From the NCBI RefSeq assembly GCF_002591975.1, contig NZ_NVQE01000004.1:1-64000 (forward strand): 64,000 nt of DNA. Reading direction: 5' to 3'. Within the stretch, counting starts at the first letter, position 1. Each line of letters opens with the position of its first letter. The position numbers and the translations under genes were made by a program. Of the stretch, positions 16,886 to 26,600 are shown in pieces. The stretch is from Mycobacterium neglectum (GTDB lineage: Bacteria; Actinomycetota; Actinomycetes; Mycobacteriales; Mycobacteriaceae). The notes under the pieces were generated by a model. The model was not told where the DNA came from and made no database searches. It saw nothing but the letters and a program-made list of their open reading frames with translations.

Positions 16886-19264
16886 TTACTGCCGTGCCAT
16901 CGAGATGTTCATTTTTGCCTCGGCGGAGACCAGGTGACCGTGGCTGTCTTCACCGACGTCGAGCTTCACCCAATCGATGACACCGTTGAACTTGTTGCCG
17001 TGCGCCGCGTAGTCCTGCGATGCGGGTGAACCCGTGTCGGAACCCACATCACACGCTTCGTCGGCCGAGAAGGCCAGGGGTTCTGTGCGTTCCACCCTGC
17101 CCGTACCGACAGCCCTGCCGTCGTAGTAGAGCGTGACCGTTCCGCCCTTGCCCAGCCCGCCACCGTCGTAGGTGAATTCCATCTGCAGCTGATGCTCACC
17201 GCCGGGAATCGGCTCGTCGGCGGTGACGTAGAAGTAGTCGATGCCGAAGAAGTTGTAGCAGTATTTCAATGCGCCCTCGTGCGCGTAGAGGGACCAACCG
17301 CCGACACCGCCACCCTGCGTCACAATCACACCGGCGGCACCGGAATCGGGTACCGACACTTTCGCGCTGACCACATGCGAGCGGTTCTTGATGTTGACGA
17401 CACAGTTCTCCAACAGCCGCATACCGGAGAACAACGTCTGGCTGTTACCGCTGATCAGCTTGGGCCGCCCGGCGATGTCGGCATCGAAGCGTTCCACCGA
17501 CCGATCGTCGATCGGAACCACATTGTATTTGGTCGCCTCGATCAGCCATAACCGTTGCAGCTCAGCCAATTTCTGCGGGTTCTCGGCCGCGAGGTCATGG
17601 GCCTGGGTCCAGTCATCGGGCCCGTAGAGCTCCCATACGTCGTCGTCAAGCGCCGGTTGACCCGTCATCAACCACGGCGTGCGGTGTTTGGTAACCGCAG
17701 TCCAACCCTTGTGGTAGATACCCCGGTTCCCGAACATCTCGAAGTACTGCACGACGTGGTTCTCGGGTGCATCGCCGTTACGTAACGTGGACATCATGCT
17801 GACGCCCTCCAGCGGCGCCTGCTGGATGCTGTTGACGATTGTCGGCGCGGGGATCTTCGCCGCTTCCAGGATTGTCGGAGCGACATCGATGACGTGGTGG
17901 AACTGGTCGCGTGTTTCACCCTTGTCGGCAATACCGTTAGGCCAGTGCACGATGGTGCCGTTTCGGGTGCCACCCCAGTGCGACGCCACCTGTTTGGTCC
18001 ATTGATACGGCCCGCACAGCGCATGCGCCCAGCCGACGGCGTAGTGGTTGTACGCATTCGGAGTTCCGAAGTCGTCGATCTTGGACATGAGGAACTCGGT
18101 GGTCTCGAGTCCTGCCATACCGTTCAGCGTGACCATCTCGTTGAAGCACCCATTCGGTGTGCCCTCGGCCGATGCACCGTTGTCGCCGATGATGTAGTAG
18201 ATCAGCGTGTTGTCCAGGGCGCCGATATCGTCGATCGCATCGACCAGCCTGCCGATCTCGTGGTCGGTCTGCTCCAGGAAGCCTGCGTAGATCTCCATCT
18301 GTCGCGCCAGCACGGGTTTGAGTTCGGTGGGCATGTCATCCCACGCGGGGATCTCGTCGTGGCGCGCGGTCAGTTCGGCGCTGTCGGGGACGACGCCCAG
18401 CGCCTTCTGTTGTGGAAGCATCTTCTCCCGCAACACATCCCATCCTTCGTCGAACTTGCCCTTGTACTTATCGGACCATTCCTTGGGTACATGGTGCGGC
18501 GCATGGGTGGCGCCGGGCGCGAAGTACATGAAGAACGGTTTGTCGGGTGCCAGGGCCTGCTGCTGGCGGACCCACGTGATCGCCCGGTCGGCCAGGTCCT
18601 CGGTGAGCGTGTAGCCCTCCTCGGGCGTCTTCTCCGGTTCGACGGGCGTTGTGCCCTCGAAGAGGCCCGGATAGTACTGGTTGGCCTCGCCGCCGATGAA
18701 GCCGTAGAAATGCTCGAAGCCGGAACCGGTGGGCCACTGCCCGAAAGGTCCGACCGGCGACACCTCCCACACCGGGACTTCATGGCACTTCCCGAACTGG
18801 CTCGTCGAGTATCCGTTGAGCCGAAGGGTTTCGGCGATCGGCGCCTTGTCCTTGGGCCGAATGCTGTTGTAACCGGGCGCGGAGGTGGCGATCTCGGTGA
18901 TACCGCCCATCCCTACCGAGTGGTGGTTGCGTCCGGTCAACAAAGCCTGACGGGTCGGCGAGCACAAGGCTGTGGTGTGAAATCGGTTCATTTTCAATCC
19001 ATTGGCCGCCAGCCGCTCGGCCACGGGAGTGTTGCACGGCCCGCCGAACGCCGATGACGCGCCGAAACCCACGTCGTCGATCAGGACGATCAGCACATTC
19101 GGCGCGCCGTCGGGCGGACGCAACCTCGCGATCGGTGGATACGTGGTGTCGGGATCTTTGGCGTCATATGTCGTCAGCCCGACGTGCGCAACGTCGGGAA
19201 TCGGCAGGATGTCGCGTCGGACCGCCGACGATTCCGGCTGACCATTGTTCGACGAACTGGGCAT
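16886..19264 (-). CDS. Type I arylsulfatase
   Basis: This 792-residue protein belongs to the large mycobacterial AtsA/AtsD-type sulfatases. The formylglycine motif CSPTRQALLTG places the residue modified by formylglycine-generating enzyme at Cys101. Metal-binding acids are seen in VLIDDVGFGAS (Asp63, Asp64), with a further metal site in the YIIGDNGASAEGTPNG block. A C-terminal region of about 150 residues forms the usual beta-rich accessory domain. The ATG at 19264 has a gagagg ribosome binding site 6 nt upstream. It releases sulfate from sulfate esters; no signal peptide is evident. No formylglycine-generating enzyme is encoded in this window. Confidence 0.93.
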   Translation of the reverse strand: MPSSSNNGQPESSAVRRDILPIPDVAHVGLTTYDAKDPDTTYPPIARLRPPDGAPNVLIVLIDDVGFGASSAFGGPCNTPVAERLAANGLKMNRFHTTALCSPTRQALLTGRNHHSVGMGGITEIATSAPGYNSIRPKDKAPIAETLRLNGYSTSQFGKCHEVPVWEVSPVGPFGQWPTGSGFEHFYGFIGGEANQYYPGLFEGTTPVEPEKTPEEGYTLTEDLADRAITWVRQQQALAPDKPFFMYFAPGATHAPHHVPKEWSDKYKGKFDEGWDVLREKMLPQQKALGVVPDSAELTARHDEIPAWDDMPTELKPVLARQMEIYAGFLEQTDHEIGRLVDAIDDIGALDNTLIYYIIGDNGASAEGTPNGCFNEMVTLNGMAGLETTEFLMSKIDDFGTPNAYNHYAVGWAHALCGPYQWTKQVASHWGGTRNGTIVHWPNGIADKGETRDQFHHVIDVAPTILEAAKIPAPTIVNSIQQAPLEGVSMMSTLRNGDAPENHVVQYFEMFGNRGIYHKGWTAVTKHRTPWLMTGQPALDDDVWELYGPDDWTQAHDLAAENPQKLAELQRLWLIEATKYNVVPIDDRSVERFDADIAGRPKLISGNSQTLFSGMRLLENCVVNIKNRSHVVSAKVSVPDSGAAGVIVTQGGGVGGWSLYAHEGALKYCYNFFGIDYFYVTADEPIPGGEHQLQMEFTYDGGGLGKGGTVTLYYDGRAVGTGRVERTEPLAFSADEACDVGSDTGSPASQDYAAHGNKFNGVIDWVKLDVGEDSHGHLVSAEAKMNISMARQ

Positions 19265-19380
19265 AGACGTCCTCTCGGCGATCCGGACCACGATTCTCGA
19301 GCCCGAGACGGCCAGACTATGCGGCGTTGTCTGTCGTTGCGGGCTTTTAATGCGTGCGCCAGAAGCCCTTCACCGGTTGG

Positions 19381-20100
19381 TCAGGCCACCCAATACGCCT
19401 GCGCCTTGATGGATTTGCGGGGAATGCCGTAGTCCTCGCGCAACACCTTGGCCACTGCGCGGGTGGTGCGGTTGTCGCACGCCACCCAGCCGAAGTGGTC
19501 GGAGGCGTCGAACACCGAGGAGCCGATGGCCTGTACCAGGGCCTCACCGTTGTTCTTGCGGTCCACCCACTCCACGTCGGCCGCCCGCCCGCGCACCGGC
19601 AGTTGCTTGTCCTCCTCGTGGGTTGCCTCCAGAAACACCCACGAGGGGGTGTCGCCGATCGCGTCCAACAGCGAGTTGATCGCGGGCAGCGAGGCGGTGT
19701 CGCCGACAATGATGTATCCCGCGGGCTGCGGTTCGGGCAGTCCGAAGTTGCTACCCAGCACCGTCACGTCCACCGTGTCCCCCGGCTCCGCGTTCTTCGC
19801 CCAGTTGGCCGCAACGCCGTCGTGCAACGCGAACTCGATGTCCACCGTGCCCGCCGTGGGATCGGGGTCGACGAGCGTGTAGCCGCGTTGATGCATTTTG
19901 TCCCCGTCGGCGAACCACATCCGGATCCACATCGTCGGATGCGATGCCTGGTCGTTCAGCATCCCGCCGGCGTGAAAACCCAGCCGCAGGTAGTGCGGGC
20001 TGAGCTCGCGTCGCGACGTCACGGTCAGCGTGTAGTCACCGGCTCTGAGCAGCTTGAGCACCGCACCCGGGAATCCACGCGAAGGCTTCGTTTCCGACAT
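19381..20100 (-). CDS. Siderophore-interacting FAD-binding reductase
   Basis: This 239-residue member of the ViuB/SIP family has an FAD-binding barrel with RLGFHAG and RGYTLVDPD (the RxYT flavin motif), then an NAD(P)H-binding half beginning YIIVGDTASLPAINSLL and ending with the KAQAYW signature. SIP proteins reduce ferric siderophores in the cytosol to free iron. The whole 27-bp gap to the upstream acyltransferase is filled by an iron-box-like palindrome that contains the probable -10, so expression should be iron-repressed. No ribosome binding site fits the ATG, consistent with a leaderless transcript. Confidence 0.93.
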   Translation of the reverse strand: MSETKPSRGFPGAVLKLLRAGDYTLTVTSRRELSPHYLRLGFHAGGMLNDQASHPTMWIRMWFADGDKMHQRGYTLVDPDPTAGTVDIEFALHDGVAANWAKNAEPGDTVDVTVLGSNFGLPEPQPAGYIIVGDTASLPAINSLLDAIGDTPSWVFLEATHEEDKQLPVRGRAADVEWVDRKNNGEALVQAIGSSVFDASDHFGWVACDNRTTRAVAKVLREDYGIPRKSIKAQAYWVA

Positions 20101-20124
20101 GCTAGTTAGGGTAACCTAACTAGC
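20101..20124 (-). promoter_or_regulatory. IdeR/DtxR-type iron box overlapping a leaderless promoter
   Basis: Perfect 10-bp arms, GCTAGTTAGG and CCTAACTAGC, flank a 4-nt centre GTAA. Against the 19-bp IdeR consensus (TTAGGTTAGG then CTAACCTAA), positions 20101-20119 match 14 of 19. On the minus strand TACCCT (20113-20108) lies inside it and ends 7 nt before the siderophore-interacting ATG. Iron-loaded IdeR bound here would cover the -10 element. Confidence 0.7.
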
Positions 20125-20127
20125 TCC

Positions 20128-21267
20128 TCAGGTGGTGCGCACGCGGGTGAAGCGGTGCAACAGCCAGGCCAGCGGCACCGTCACCGCGAACGTGACGAAG
20201 AACAGCATCCACATCGAGCCGGTGTAGATCGGGTACCGGACGACCTCGACCATCACCAGTTCCATCGTCAGCAGATGGATCAGGAAGATCTCGTAGGAGA
20301 TCTCGCCGAGGAAGACCATGGGCCGCGAACCCAGAAACCTCGCGTACAGACCGCGGTCACCCAACGCGAGCGGCGCCACCATCAGCGTGGAGATCACCGC
20401 ATAGAAGCCCGCCTTCACCAGCGCTTCGCGCAGCTCCGCCGGCGACGTGGTGGGCTCACCTGCAATCGGCGTGGACACGATGAAATAGCAGATGGCCGCG
20501 AGCGGAATGCACGCGAGCGCATATGCCCGCACCCCCAGTGGCTGCAGGGCCGCGAGGACCATCCCGCCGATGAACCACAGGAGATACGTCGGCAGCCACA
20601 GCCGCGCCGCGTCGGGCAGGAAGTCGGTGGTGTGCACCAGGATCAGCCACGCCGGGGTGAGCAGACCCAACCCGCCGAGGCCCGCCAACAACAGCCCCGG
20701 CCGCCACCTGCGCCGGCACAGCACCACGAGTAGCAGGTAGGCCAGCAGCGGCAGCACAATGTAGAAGGCGACCTCGACCGCCAGACTCCACATCTGCGTA
20801 AGCCCTTGGTGCAGGAAGGAATACAGATAGTTGTCGGTATATATCTGGGTCAGCGTGAGGTTGCGGAACAGGCCTTCCCAGGTGTGGCCGGGATTGGGCC
20901 CGGCAGTGCGGAAGTGGTACAGCAGATACGCCGCCAGCACCGTGACGACGTATGCGGGCATGATCCGTCGTACCCGGTGCCAGGCGTAGCGGCGCACCGA
21001 CGGCGGCGCACCGGCGGTTGCGGAAGCCTTCACCCACGGGGCGAAAAGCAGGAACCCGGAGAGCACGAAGAAGATCGGCACGCCGATCTCCGCGCGCGAG
21101 TACACCAATCCCTCGTAACCGTGCGTGTACTTGCCGGTGGTGTACGCGGCGTGGGTGAGCATGACCAGCAGCGCCGCGACGGCCCGGATTCCGGTGAGCG
21201 ATGCGACCCGCTCCGCCTTACCGACGGATTCCAGACCGCCCTGGGCGACTCTGTTGGACAGGGTCAT
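20128..21267 (-). CDS. Acyltransferase family 3 membrane protein
   Basis: This 379-residue protein, equivalent to Rv1254, has about ten transmembrane helices of the OafA/Acyl_transf_3 family. It begins SLTGIRAVAALLVMLTH, with the family's conserved Arg and His, followed by GVPIFFVLSGFLLF and the RRIMPAYVV helix. These enzymes move acyl groups across or at the membrane onto sugars or lipids; the acceptor is unknown. The start overlaps the deaD stop by 4 nt (ATGA), so it is translated with deaD. The siderophore-interacting gene follows after 27 nt. Confidence 0.9.
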   Translation of the reverse strand: MTLSNRVAQGGLESVGKAERVASLTGIRAVAALLVMLTHAAYTTGKYTHGYEGLVYSRAEIGVPIFFVLSGFLLFAPWVKASATAGAPPSVRRYAWHRVRRIMPAYVVTVLAAYLLYHFRTAGPNPGHTWEGLFRNLTLTQIYTDNYLYSFLHQGLTQMWSLAVEVAFYIVLPLLAYLLLVVLCRRRWRPGLLLAGLGGLGLLTPAWLILVHTTDFLPDAARLWLPTYLLWFIGGMVLAALQPLGVRAYALACIPLAAICYFIVSTPIAGEPTTSPAELREALVKAGFYAVISTLMVAPLALGDRGLYARFLGSRPMVFLGEISYEIFLIHLLTMELVMVEVVRYPIYTGSMWMLFFVTFAVTVPLAWLLHRFTRVRTT

Positions 21268-22964
21268 TTGGACTTGTGGCCGGATTTCCCGCCTTTTCGT
21301 GGCGGACGATCCGGTTGCAGATTGATCAGCACGCCCTGAATGCGCGTGCGCTCAAGGGCTTTCATGGTGTCTTGGGACAAGTTGGACGGCAGCTCCACCA
21401 GCGAGTGGTCGGGCCGGATCGAGATGTGTCCGAAATCGCTTCGGTTCAGGCCGCCCTCGTTCGCGATGGCGCCGACGATCGCACCCGGCATCACCTTGTG
21501 CCGCTTACCCACCGCGATGCGATAGGTAGCGAAGTCGCCGCGCCGTTCGCGCGACCGCTTGGGTCCGGGTCCGCGGTCGTCGCGACCGGGCCGGGTGTCG
21601 CGTTCGCGGCGCTTCTCCGGCGGCGGTTCCGACATCAGGAACTGCTCGCCGTCGCGGGACTGCGCCGCCAGCGCGGCGGCGATGTCCACCATCGGGACGT
21701 CGTTCTCGCGCTCGTAGTCCTCGATCATCCGCCGGAACATTTCGAAGCCGGGCGCGCCGAGAGCGTCGGTGATCGAGTCGGAGAACTTCGCCACCCGCTG
21801 CGCGTTGACGTGGTCGACGGTGGGCAGTTCGGCTTCGGTGAGTTGTTGGCGGGTCGCCTTTTCGATGGATTTGAGCATGTGCCGCTCGCGTGGCGACACG
21901 AACAGCAGAGCCTGTCCGGAGCGACCGGCCCGACCGGTGCGCCCGATGCGATGGACGTAGGACTCGGTGTCGTGCGGGATGTCGTAGTTCAGCACATGGC
22001 TGATGCGCTCGACATCCAGTCCACGGGCCGCGACGTCCGTGGCCACCAAGATGTCGATGGTGCCGTCCTTCAGCGCCGCGATGGTGCGCTCGCGTTGGGC
22101 CTGAGCGATGTCGCCGTTGATCGCCGCAGCGGCGAAACCGCGGGCCCGCAGTTTCTCAGCGACCTCCTCGGTGGCCTGCTTGGTGCGAACGAAGACGATC
22201 ATCGCCTCGAACGGCTCTACTTCGAGGAGTCTGGTGAGGGCGTCCATCTTGCGTGGACCGGCGACCTGGATATAGCGCTGCGTGATGTTCTCTGCGGTGG
22301 CGGTTTTCGACTTGACCGACACCTCGACGGCGTCGTGCAGATACTTCTTGGTGATTTTACGAATGCCGGGCGGCATCGTGGCGGAGAACAACGCCACCTG
22401 CTTGTACTCGGGGGTGTCGGCAAGGATGCGTTCGACGTCCTCGGCGAAGCCCATCTGGAGCATCTCGTCGGCCTCGTCGAGCACCAGATAGTCGAGGTGG
22501 GTGAGATCGAGCGTGCCCTTCTCCAGGTGGTCGATCACCCTGCCCGGCGTGCCGACCACCACCTGGGCGCCGCGCCGCAGCCCGGCCAGCTGCGGACCGT
22601 AGGACGAGCCGCCGTAGATCGGCAACACGTTGATCTGAGGCAGATGCGCGCCGTAGCGGCTGAACGCCTCCGCGACCTGCAACGCCAGCTCCCGAGTGGG
22701 CGCCAGCACCAGCGCCTGCGTGGACTTATTGGCGGGATCGATCTTCGACAGAATCGGGATGGCAAATGCCGCGGTCTTGCCGGTCCCGGTCTGAGCCAGC
22801 CCGACGACGTCGGAGCCGGCCATCATCGGCGGGATGGTGGCGGCCTGGATCGCCGATGGCGACTCGTACCCGACGTCGCCGATCGCCCGCAGCACCGATG
22901 GGTGTATCTGCAGGTCGTCGAAGGTCAGTTCTGCCCGGTTCGCGTCCGGGTCGGAGGACGTCAT
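21264..22964 (-). CDS. deaD: DEAD-box ATP-dependent RNA helicase
   Basis: This 566-residue helicase, equivalent to Rv1253, shows AQTGTGKT (57-64), DEAD at 163-166 in VLDEADEM, the FSATMP motif, and HRIGRTGRAG in the second RecA domain. A basic, Arg/Asp-rich linker leads to a C-terminal DbpA-like RNA-binding domain with YRIAVGKRHKVMPGAIVGAI. The tail is Lys/Gly-rich. CsdA/DeaD proteins remodel RNA in ribosome assembly and cold adaptation. It is divergent from lprE with a gap under 90 nt and is the first gene of the deaD-acyltransferase operon. Confidence 0.95.
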   Translation of the reverse strand: MTSSDPDANRAELTFDDLQIHPSVLRAIGDVGYESPSAIQAATIPPMMAGSDVVGLAQTGTGKTAAFAIPILSKIDPANKSTQALVLAPTRELALQVAEAFSRYGAHLPQINVLPIYGGSSYGPQLAGLRRGAQVVVGTPGRVIDHLEKGTLDLTHLDYLVLDEADEMLQMGFAEDVERILADTPEYKQVALFSATMPPGIRKITKKYLHDAVEVSVKSKTATAENITQRYIQVAGPRKMDALTRLLEVEPFEAMIVFVRTKQATEEVAEKLRARGFAAAAINGDIAQAQRERTIAALKDGTIDILVATDVAARGLDVERISHVLNYDIPHDTESYVHRIGRTGRAGRSGQALLFVSPRERHMLKSIEKATRQQLTEAELPTVDHVNAQRVAKFSDSITDALGAPGFEMFRRMIEDYERENDVPMVDIAAALAAQSRDGEQFLMSEPPPEKRRERDTRPGRDDRGPGPKRSRERRGDFATYRIAVGKRHKVMPGAIVGAIANEGGLNRSDFGHISIRPDHSLVELPSNLSQDTMKALERTRIQGVLINLQPDRPPRKGGKSGHKSK

Positions 22965-23042
22965 CAGACGATGAGTCTAGTGCCCGTCAGCTGCCCGACC
23001 CGCCGCGCGGCCTGCCCAATCGTCGTCGCCGCTTTCGGTACG

Positions 23043-23612
23043 GTGCCCAACGTGAAGTCGGCGGTCGTGATTTGCATGGTGACGGTCGCGGTGGCATCCG
23101 CGATTGCCGGCTGCGGATCGAGCGACTCCACCGCCTCCAAGACTCCCGGACCATTGGCGCCCAACGTCAGCACAGCGCCCCCGGCGAGCGCGCCTGCCCC
23201 CTCGGGCCCGGTGTCGGCCCCGGTGCCCGAAGCCGATCCGTGCGACGTCAACCTTGCCGCACCCGAGATCGCCGCCGCGGTGTCGGAGTTGCCGCGTGAC
23301 CCGCGAAGCAATCAGGGATGGAGTCCCGCGCCGCTGGCAGGCAATTACAACGAGTGCGCTCAGCTGTCCGTGGTGATTGTGGAGGCCAATACCAATTCGG
23401 AGAACCCGAACACCCGCGCTGTGATGTTCCATCTCGGCAAGTTCATCCCGACCGGAGTGCCGGACGCATACGGCTTCAACGGCATCGATGACGCGGCGAC
23501 CACCGGAGACACCGTCGCACTGCGGTACTCCAACGGTGTCTCCGGACTCGACAGCGTGGTCAGGTTCCGCTGGAACGGCAACGGCGTCGAGCTGATCGGC
23601 AACACGGGATAG
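23043..23612 (+). CDS. lprE: Lipoprotein LprE
   Basis: This roughly 189-residue secreted lipoprotein matches LprE (Rv1252c). The signal sequence is short, with one Lys near the N-terminus, a hydrophobic core VVICMVTVAVASAIAG and a lipobox IAGC. A Pro/Ala/Ser-rich linker precedes a conserved LppP/LprE domain containing SELPRDPRS, AGNYNECAQLS and FRWNGNGVELIGNTG. A GTG at 23043 or 23052 is possible; both give a good signal peptide. A very long open frame that includes this region upstream is antisense to deaD and is not real. The role is unknown; it is anchored outside the membrane. Confidence 0.87.
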   Translation: MPNVKSAVVICMVTVAVASAIAGCGSSDSTASKTPGPLAPNVSTAPPASAPAPSGPVSAPVPEADPCDVNLAAPEIAAAVSELPRDPRSNQGWSPAPLAGNYNECAQLSVVIVEANTNSENPNTRAVMFHLGKFIPTGVPDAYGFNGIDDAATTGDTVALRYSNGVSGLDSVVRFRWNGNGVELIGNTG

Positions 23613-23661
23613 TGCGTATCGCGCTAGAGGTCGCTAGAGGTCAGGTGTCGTCGCGCTCACC

Positions 23662-23667
23662 TACAGT
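23662..23667 (+). promoter_or_regulatory. -10 box of a leaderless promoter for the nuclease-helicase
   Basis: TACAGT ends 6 nt before the GTG at 23674 and there is no ribosome binding site, which fits a leaderless transcript and this start. Confidence 0.5.
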
Positions 23668-23673
23668 GGCACC

Positions 23674-26600
23674 GTGTTCGTCTCCGGCGGCAGCGTCATA
23701 TACAGCGCATCCGATCTGGCGGCGGCCGCCCGCTGTGAGTACGCGCTCCTGCGCGCATTCGACGCCAAACTCGGCAGGGGCGCAGCGGTCTCCGTCGAAG
23801 ACGAACTGCTTGCCCGCACCGCCAAGCTCGGCGGCGAGCACGAACAACGCCACCTCGACGAGCTGCGCGAACTCTCCGAAGAGAACGTCGCGATCATCGG
23901 CCGCCCCGAATACACCGTCGACGGGCTGACCGCAGCGGCCGAGGCGACCATGCACGCCGTGCAACGCCGGGCGCCGGTGATCTATCAGGCCGCGATGTTC
24001 GACGGCCGCTTCGCCGGTTTCGCCGACTTCCTGGTGCTGGACTCCGACCAGTACCTCCTGCGGGACACCAAACTCGCGCGTTCGGTCAAAGTCGAGGCCC
24101 TGCTGCAGCTCGCGGCCTACGCCGACACCCTGTCCCGCGCCGGCGTGCCGGTGGCAGCTGAGGTGGAGTTGGTGCTCGGCGACGGCGCGACGGTGAGATA
24201 CCGCGTCGACGAACTGCTTCCGGTCTATCTGAGTAGGCGTGCCGGCCTGCAACGGCTGCTCGACGACCACCTTGCCGGCGGTTCGGCGGTCACGTGGGAG
24301 GACGAGGAAGTGCGAGCATGCTTCCGCTGTCCGGAGTGCGAGATCGAAGTCCGCGCCCATGACGATCTGCTGCTCGTCGCGGGGATGCGGGTGAGCCAGC
24401 GGGCCCGCCTGATCGACGCAGGCATCACCACCGTCGCCGAACTCGCCGCGCATGCCGGGCCCGTGCCCGAACTGAGTGGGCGCACCGTGACCGCGCTCAC
24501 CGCCCAGGCACGTCTGCAAATCTCCCCGAGGGTGGACGGCAAGCCGCCGTACGAGGTGGTCAACGCGCAGCCACTGATGGTGCTGCCCGACGCGAACAAG
24601 GGTGATCTGTTCTTCGACTTCGAGGGCGACCCGCTGTGGACCGTCGACGGTCGCGAATGGGGTCTGGAATACCTCTGGGGCGTCCTCACCACGAAAGACG
24701 AATTCCACCCGTTCTGGGCCCATGACCGCGCCAGTGAACGCAAAGCGCTCGTCGAATTCCTGGCCATGGTCCGCAAGCGGCTCAAGCGCTACCCGGGCAT
24801 GCACATCTATCACTACGCGGCCTACGAGAAGAGCACGCTGCTCCGGCTCGCAGGTCGATATGGCGTCGGCGAGAACGACATTGACGACCTGTTGCGCAAC
24901 GGCATCCTGGTCGACCTGTACCCCTTGGTACGCAAGAGCATTCGAGTCGGCACCGAGAACTACAGCATCAAATCGCTCGAGCCGCTCTACATGGGCAACG
25001 AATTGCGCAGCGGCGAGGTGACCACCGCAACCGATTCCATCACTCAGTACGCGCGCTATTGCGCCTTGCGCGACGAAGGACGTACGGACGAAGCGGCGGG
25101 CGTGCTCAAGGAGATCGAGGACTACAACGTCTACGACTGCCGGTCGACCCGCCGCCTGCGCGACTGGATGATGGCTCGCGCCATTGAATCCGGCGTTCCG
25201 CCGCGCGGCCCGCAACCGGTGCGCGACGACAGCGACGGCGCGGTGATCGAACTCGGCGACGACCTCGAACGCACGCTGCTGAAGTTCGCGGGTGACGGCG
25301 TCGAAAAGCGAACCGCCGAGCAGACAGCTGTGGCGATGGTCGCTGCCGCCAGGGGTTTTCACCGGCGCGAGCACAAGCCGTTCTGGTGGAGCCACTTCGA
25401 CCGCGTCAACAATCCCGTCGACGAATGGGCCGACAACAGCGACGTCTTCATCGCCGAGAAGGCCGTCATCGTCAACGACTGGCACCAACCACCCAAGGCG
25501 CGAAAGCCCCAGCGGCACGTGCGACTGATCGGCAGCGTCGCGAACGGCGGAGTGGCCAACACCATGTACGCGCTGTACGACCCGCCCGCACCCGTCGGCC
25601 TGGCCGTGGATGCCGATCGTCGCGGCTTCGGTTCAGTCGCGGTCGTCGACTGCGACAACGCCGAGGCGCCCACCGAGGTCGTCATCCTCGAACGCCAACC
25701 CAAGGACGGAGACATCTTCGACCAGCTGCCGTTCGCACTGACACCGGGATCGCCGATACCCGCCAGGCCGCTGCAGGCCTCGATCGAACAGACCGCGGCC
25801 TATGTGGCCGCCGGCCTTCCCAACCTGCCGTGCGACGCGGTGACCGACATCCTGTTGCGTCGCGCCCCGCGCACGACCAGCGGCGGCGGCCTCCCGCGCG
25901 GCGAGGACATCGCAGACGACATCGCCTACGCATTGCAGGATCTCGATTCGAGCTACCTCGCGGTGCACGGCCCGCCGGGCACCGGCAAGACGTTCACTTC
26001 CGCCAAGGTGATCGCCCGACTCGTCAACGAGCACGCGTGGCGCATCGGTGTGGTGGCCCAGTCACACGCCGTGGTGGAGAACCTGCTCGGCTGCGTGATC
26101 GAAGCGGGAGTTCCCGCGGATCGGGTTGGCAAGAAGAAGAGCGCGGGAGCGCCGTGGCGCGAGGTCGACGAAAAGGACTACGCCGGCTTCATCGCCAATT
26201 CCGAAGGCTGCGTAATCGGGGGCACTGCTTGGGATTTCGCAAACAGCGGACGCGTTCCGCGGCACGCGCTCGATCTGCTCGTCGTCGAGGAAGCGGGCCA
26301 GTACAGCCTCGCCAACACCATCGCGGTCGCGCCGTCGGCGCGCAACCTGTTGTTGCTTGGCGACCCGCAACAACTGCCGCAGGTCAGCCAGGGCACCCAT
26401 CCCGAACCCGTGGACTGCTCGGCCCTTGCCTGGCTCATCGACGGAAAGCACACGCTGCCAGCCGAACTGGGCTACTTCCTCGATCGGTCCTATCGTATGC
26501 ACCCGACCGTGTGTGCGGCGGTGTCGGCGCTGTCCTACGACGGCAGACTGCATTCGCATGGCACGGTGACCGCGGCGCGCAGTCTCGATGGGCAGCGGCC

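Noticed and set aside
21201..23042. A very long open frame antisense to deaD
   Set aside because: It is a shadow of the GC-rich deaD gene; only its last part, from 23043, is a real gene (lprE) with a signal peptide.
23641..25518. A 625-codon open frame antisense to the nuclease-helicase
   Set aside because: It mirrors the coding strand of a clearly conserved gene and has no recognisable domain of its own.
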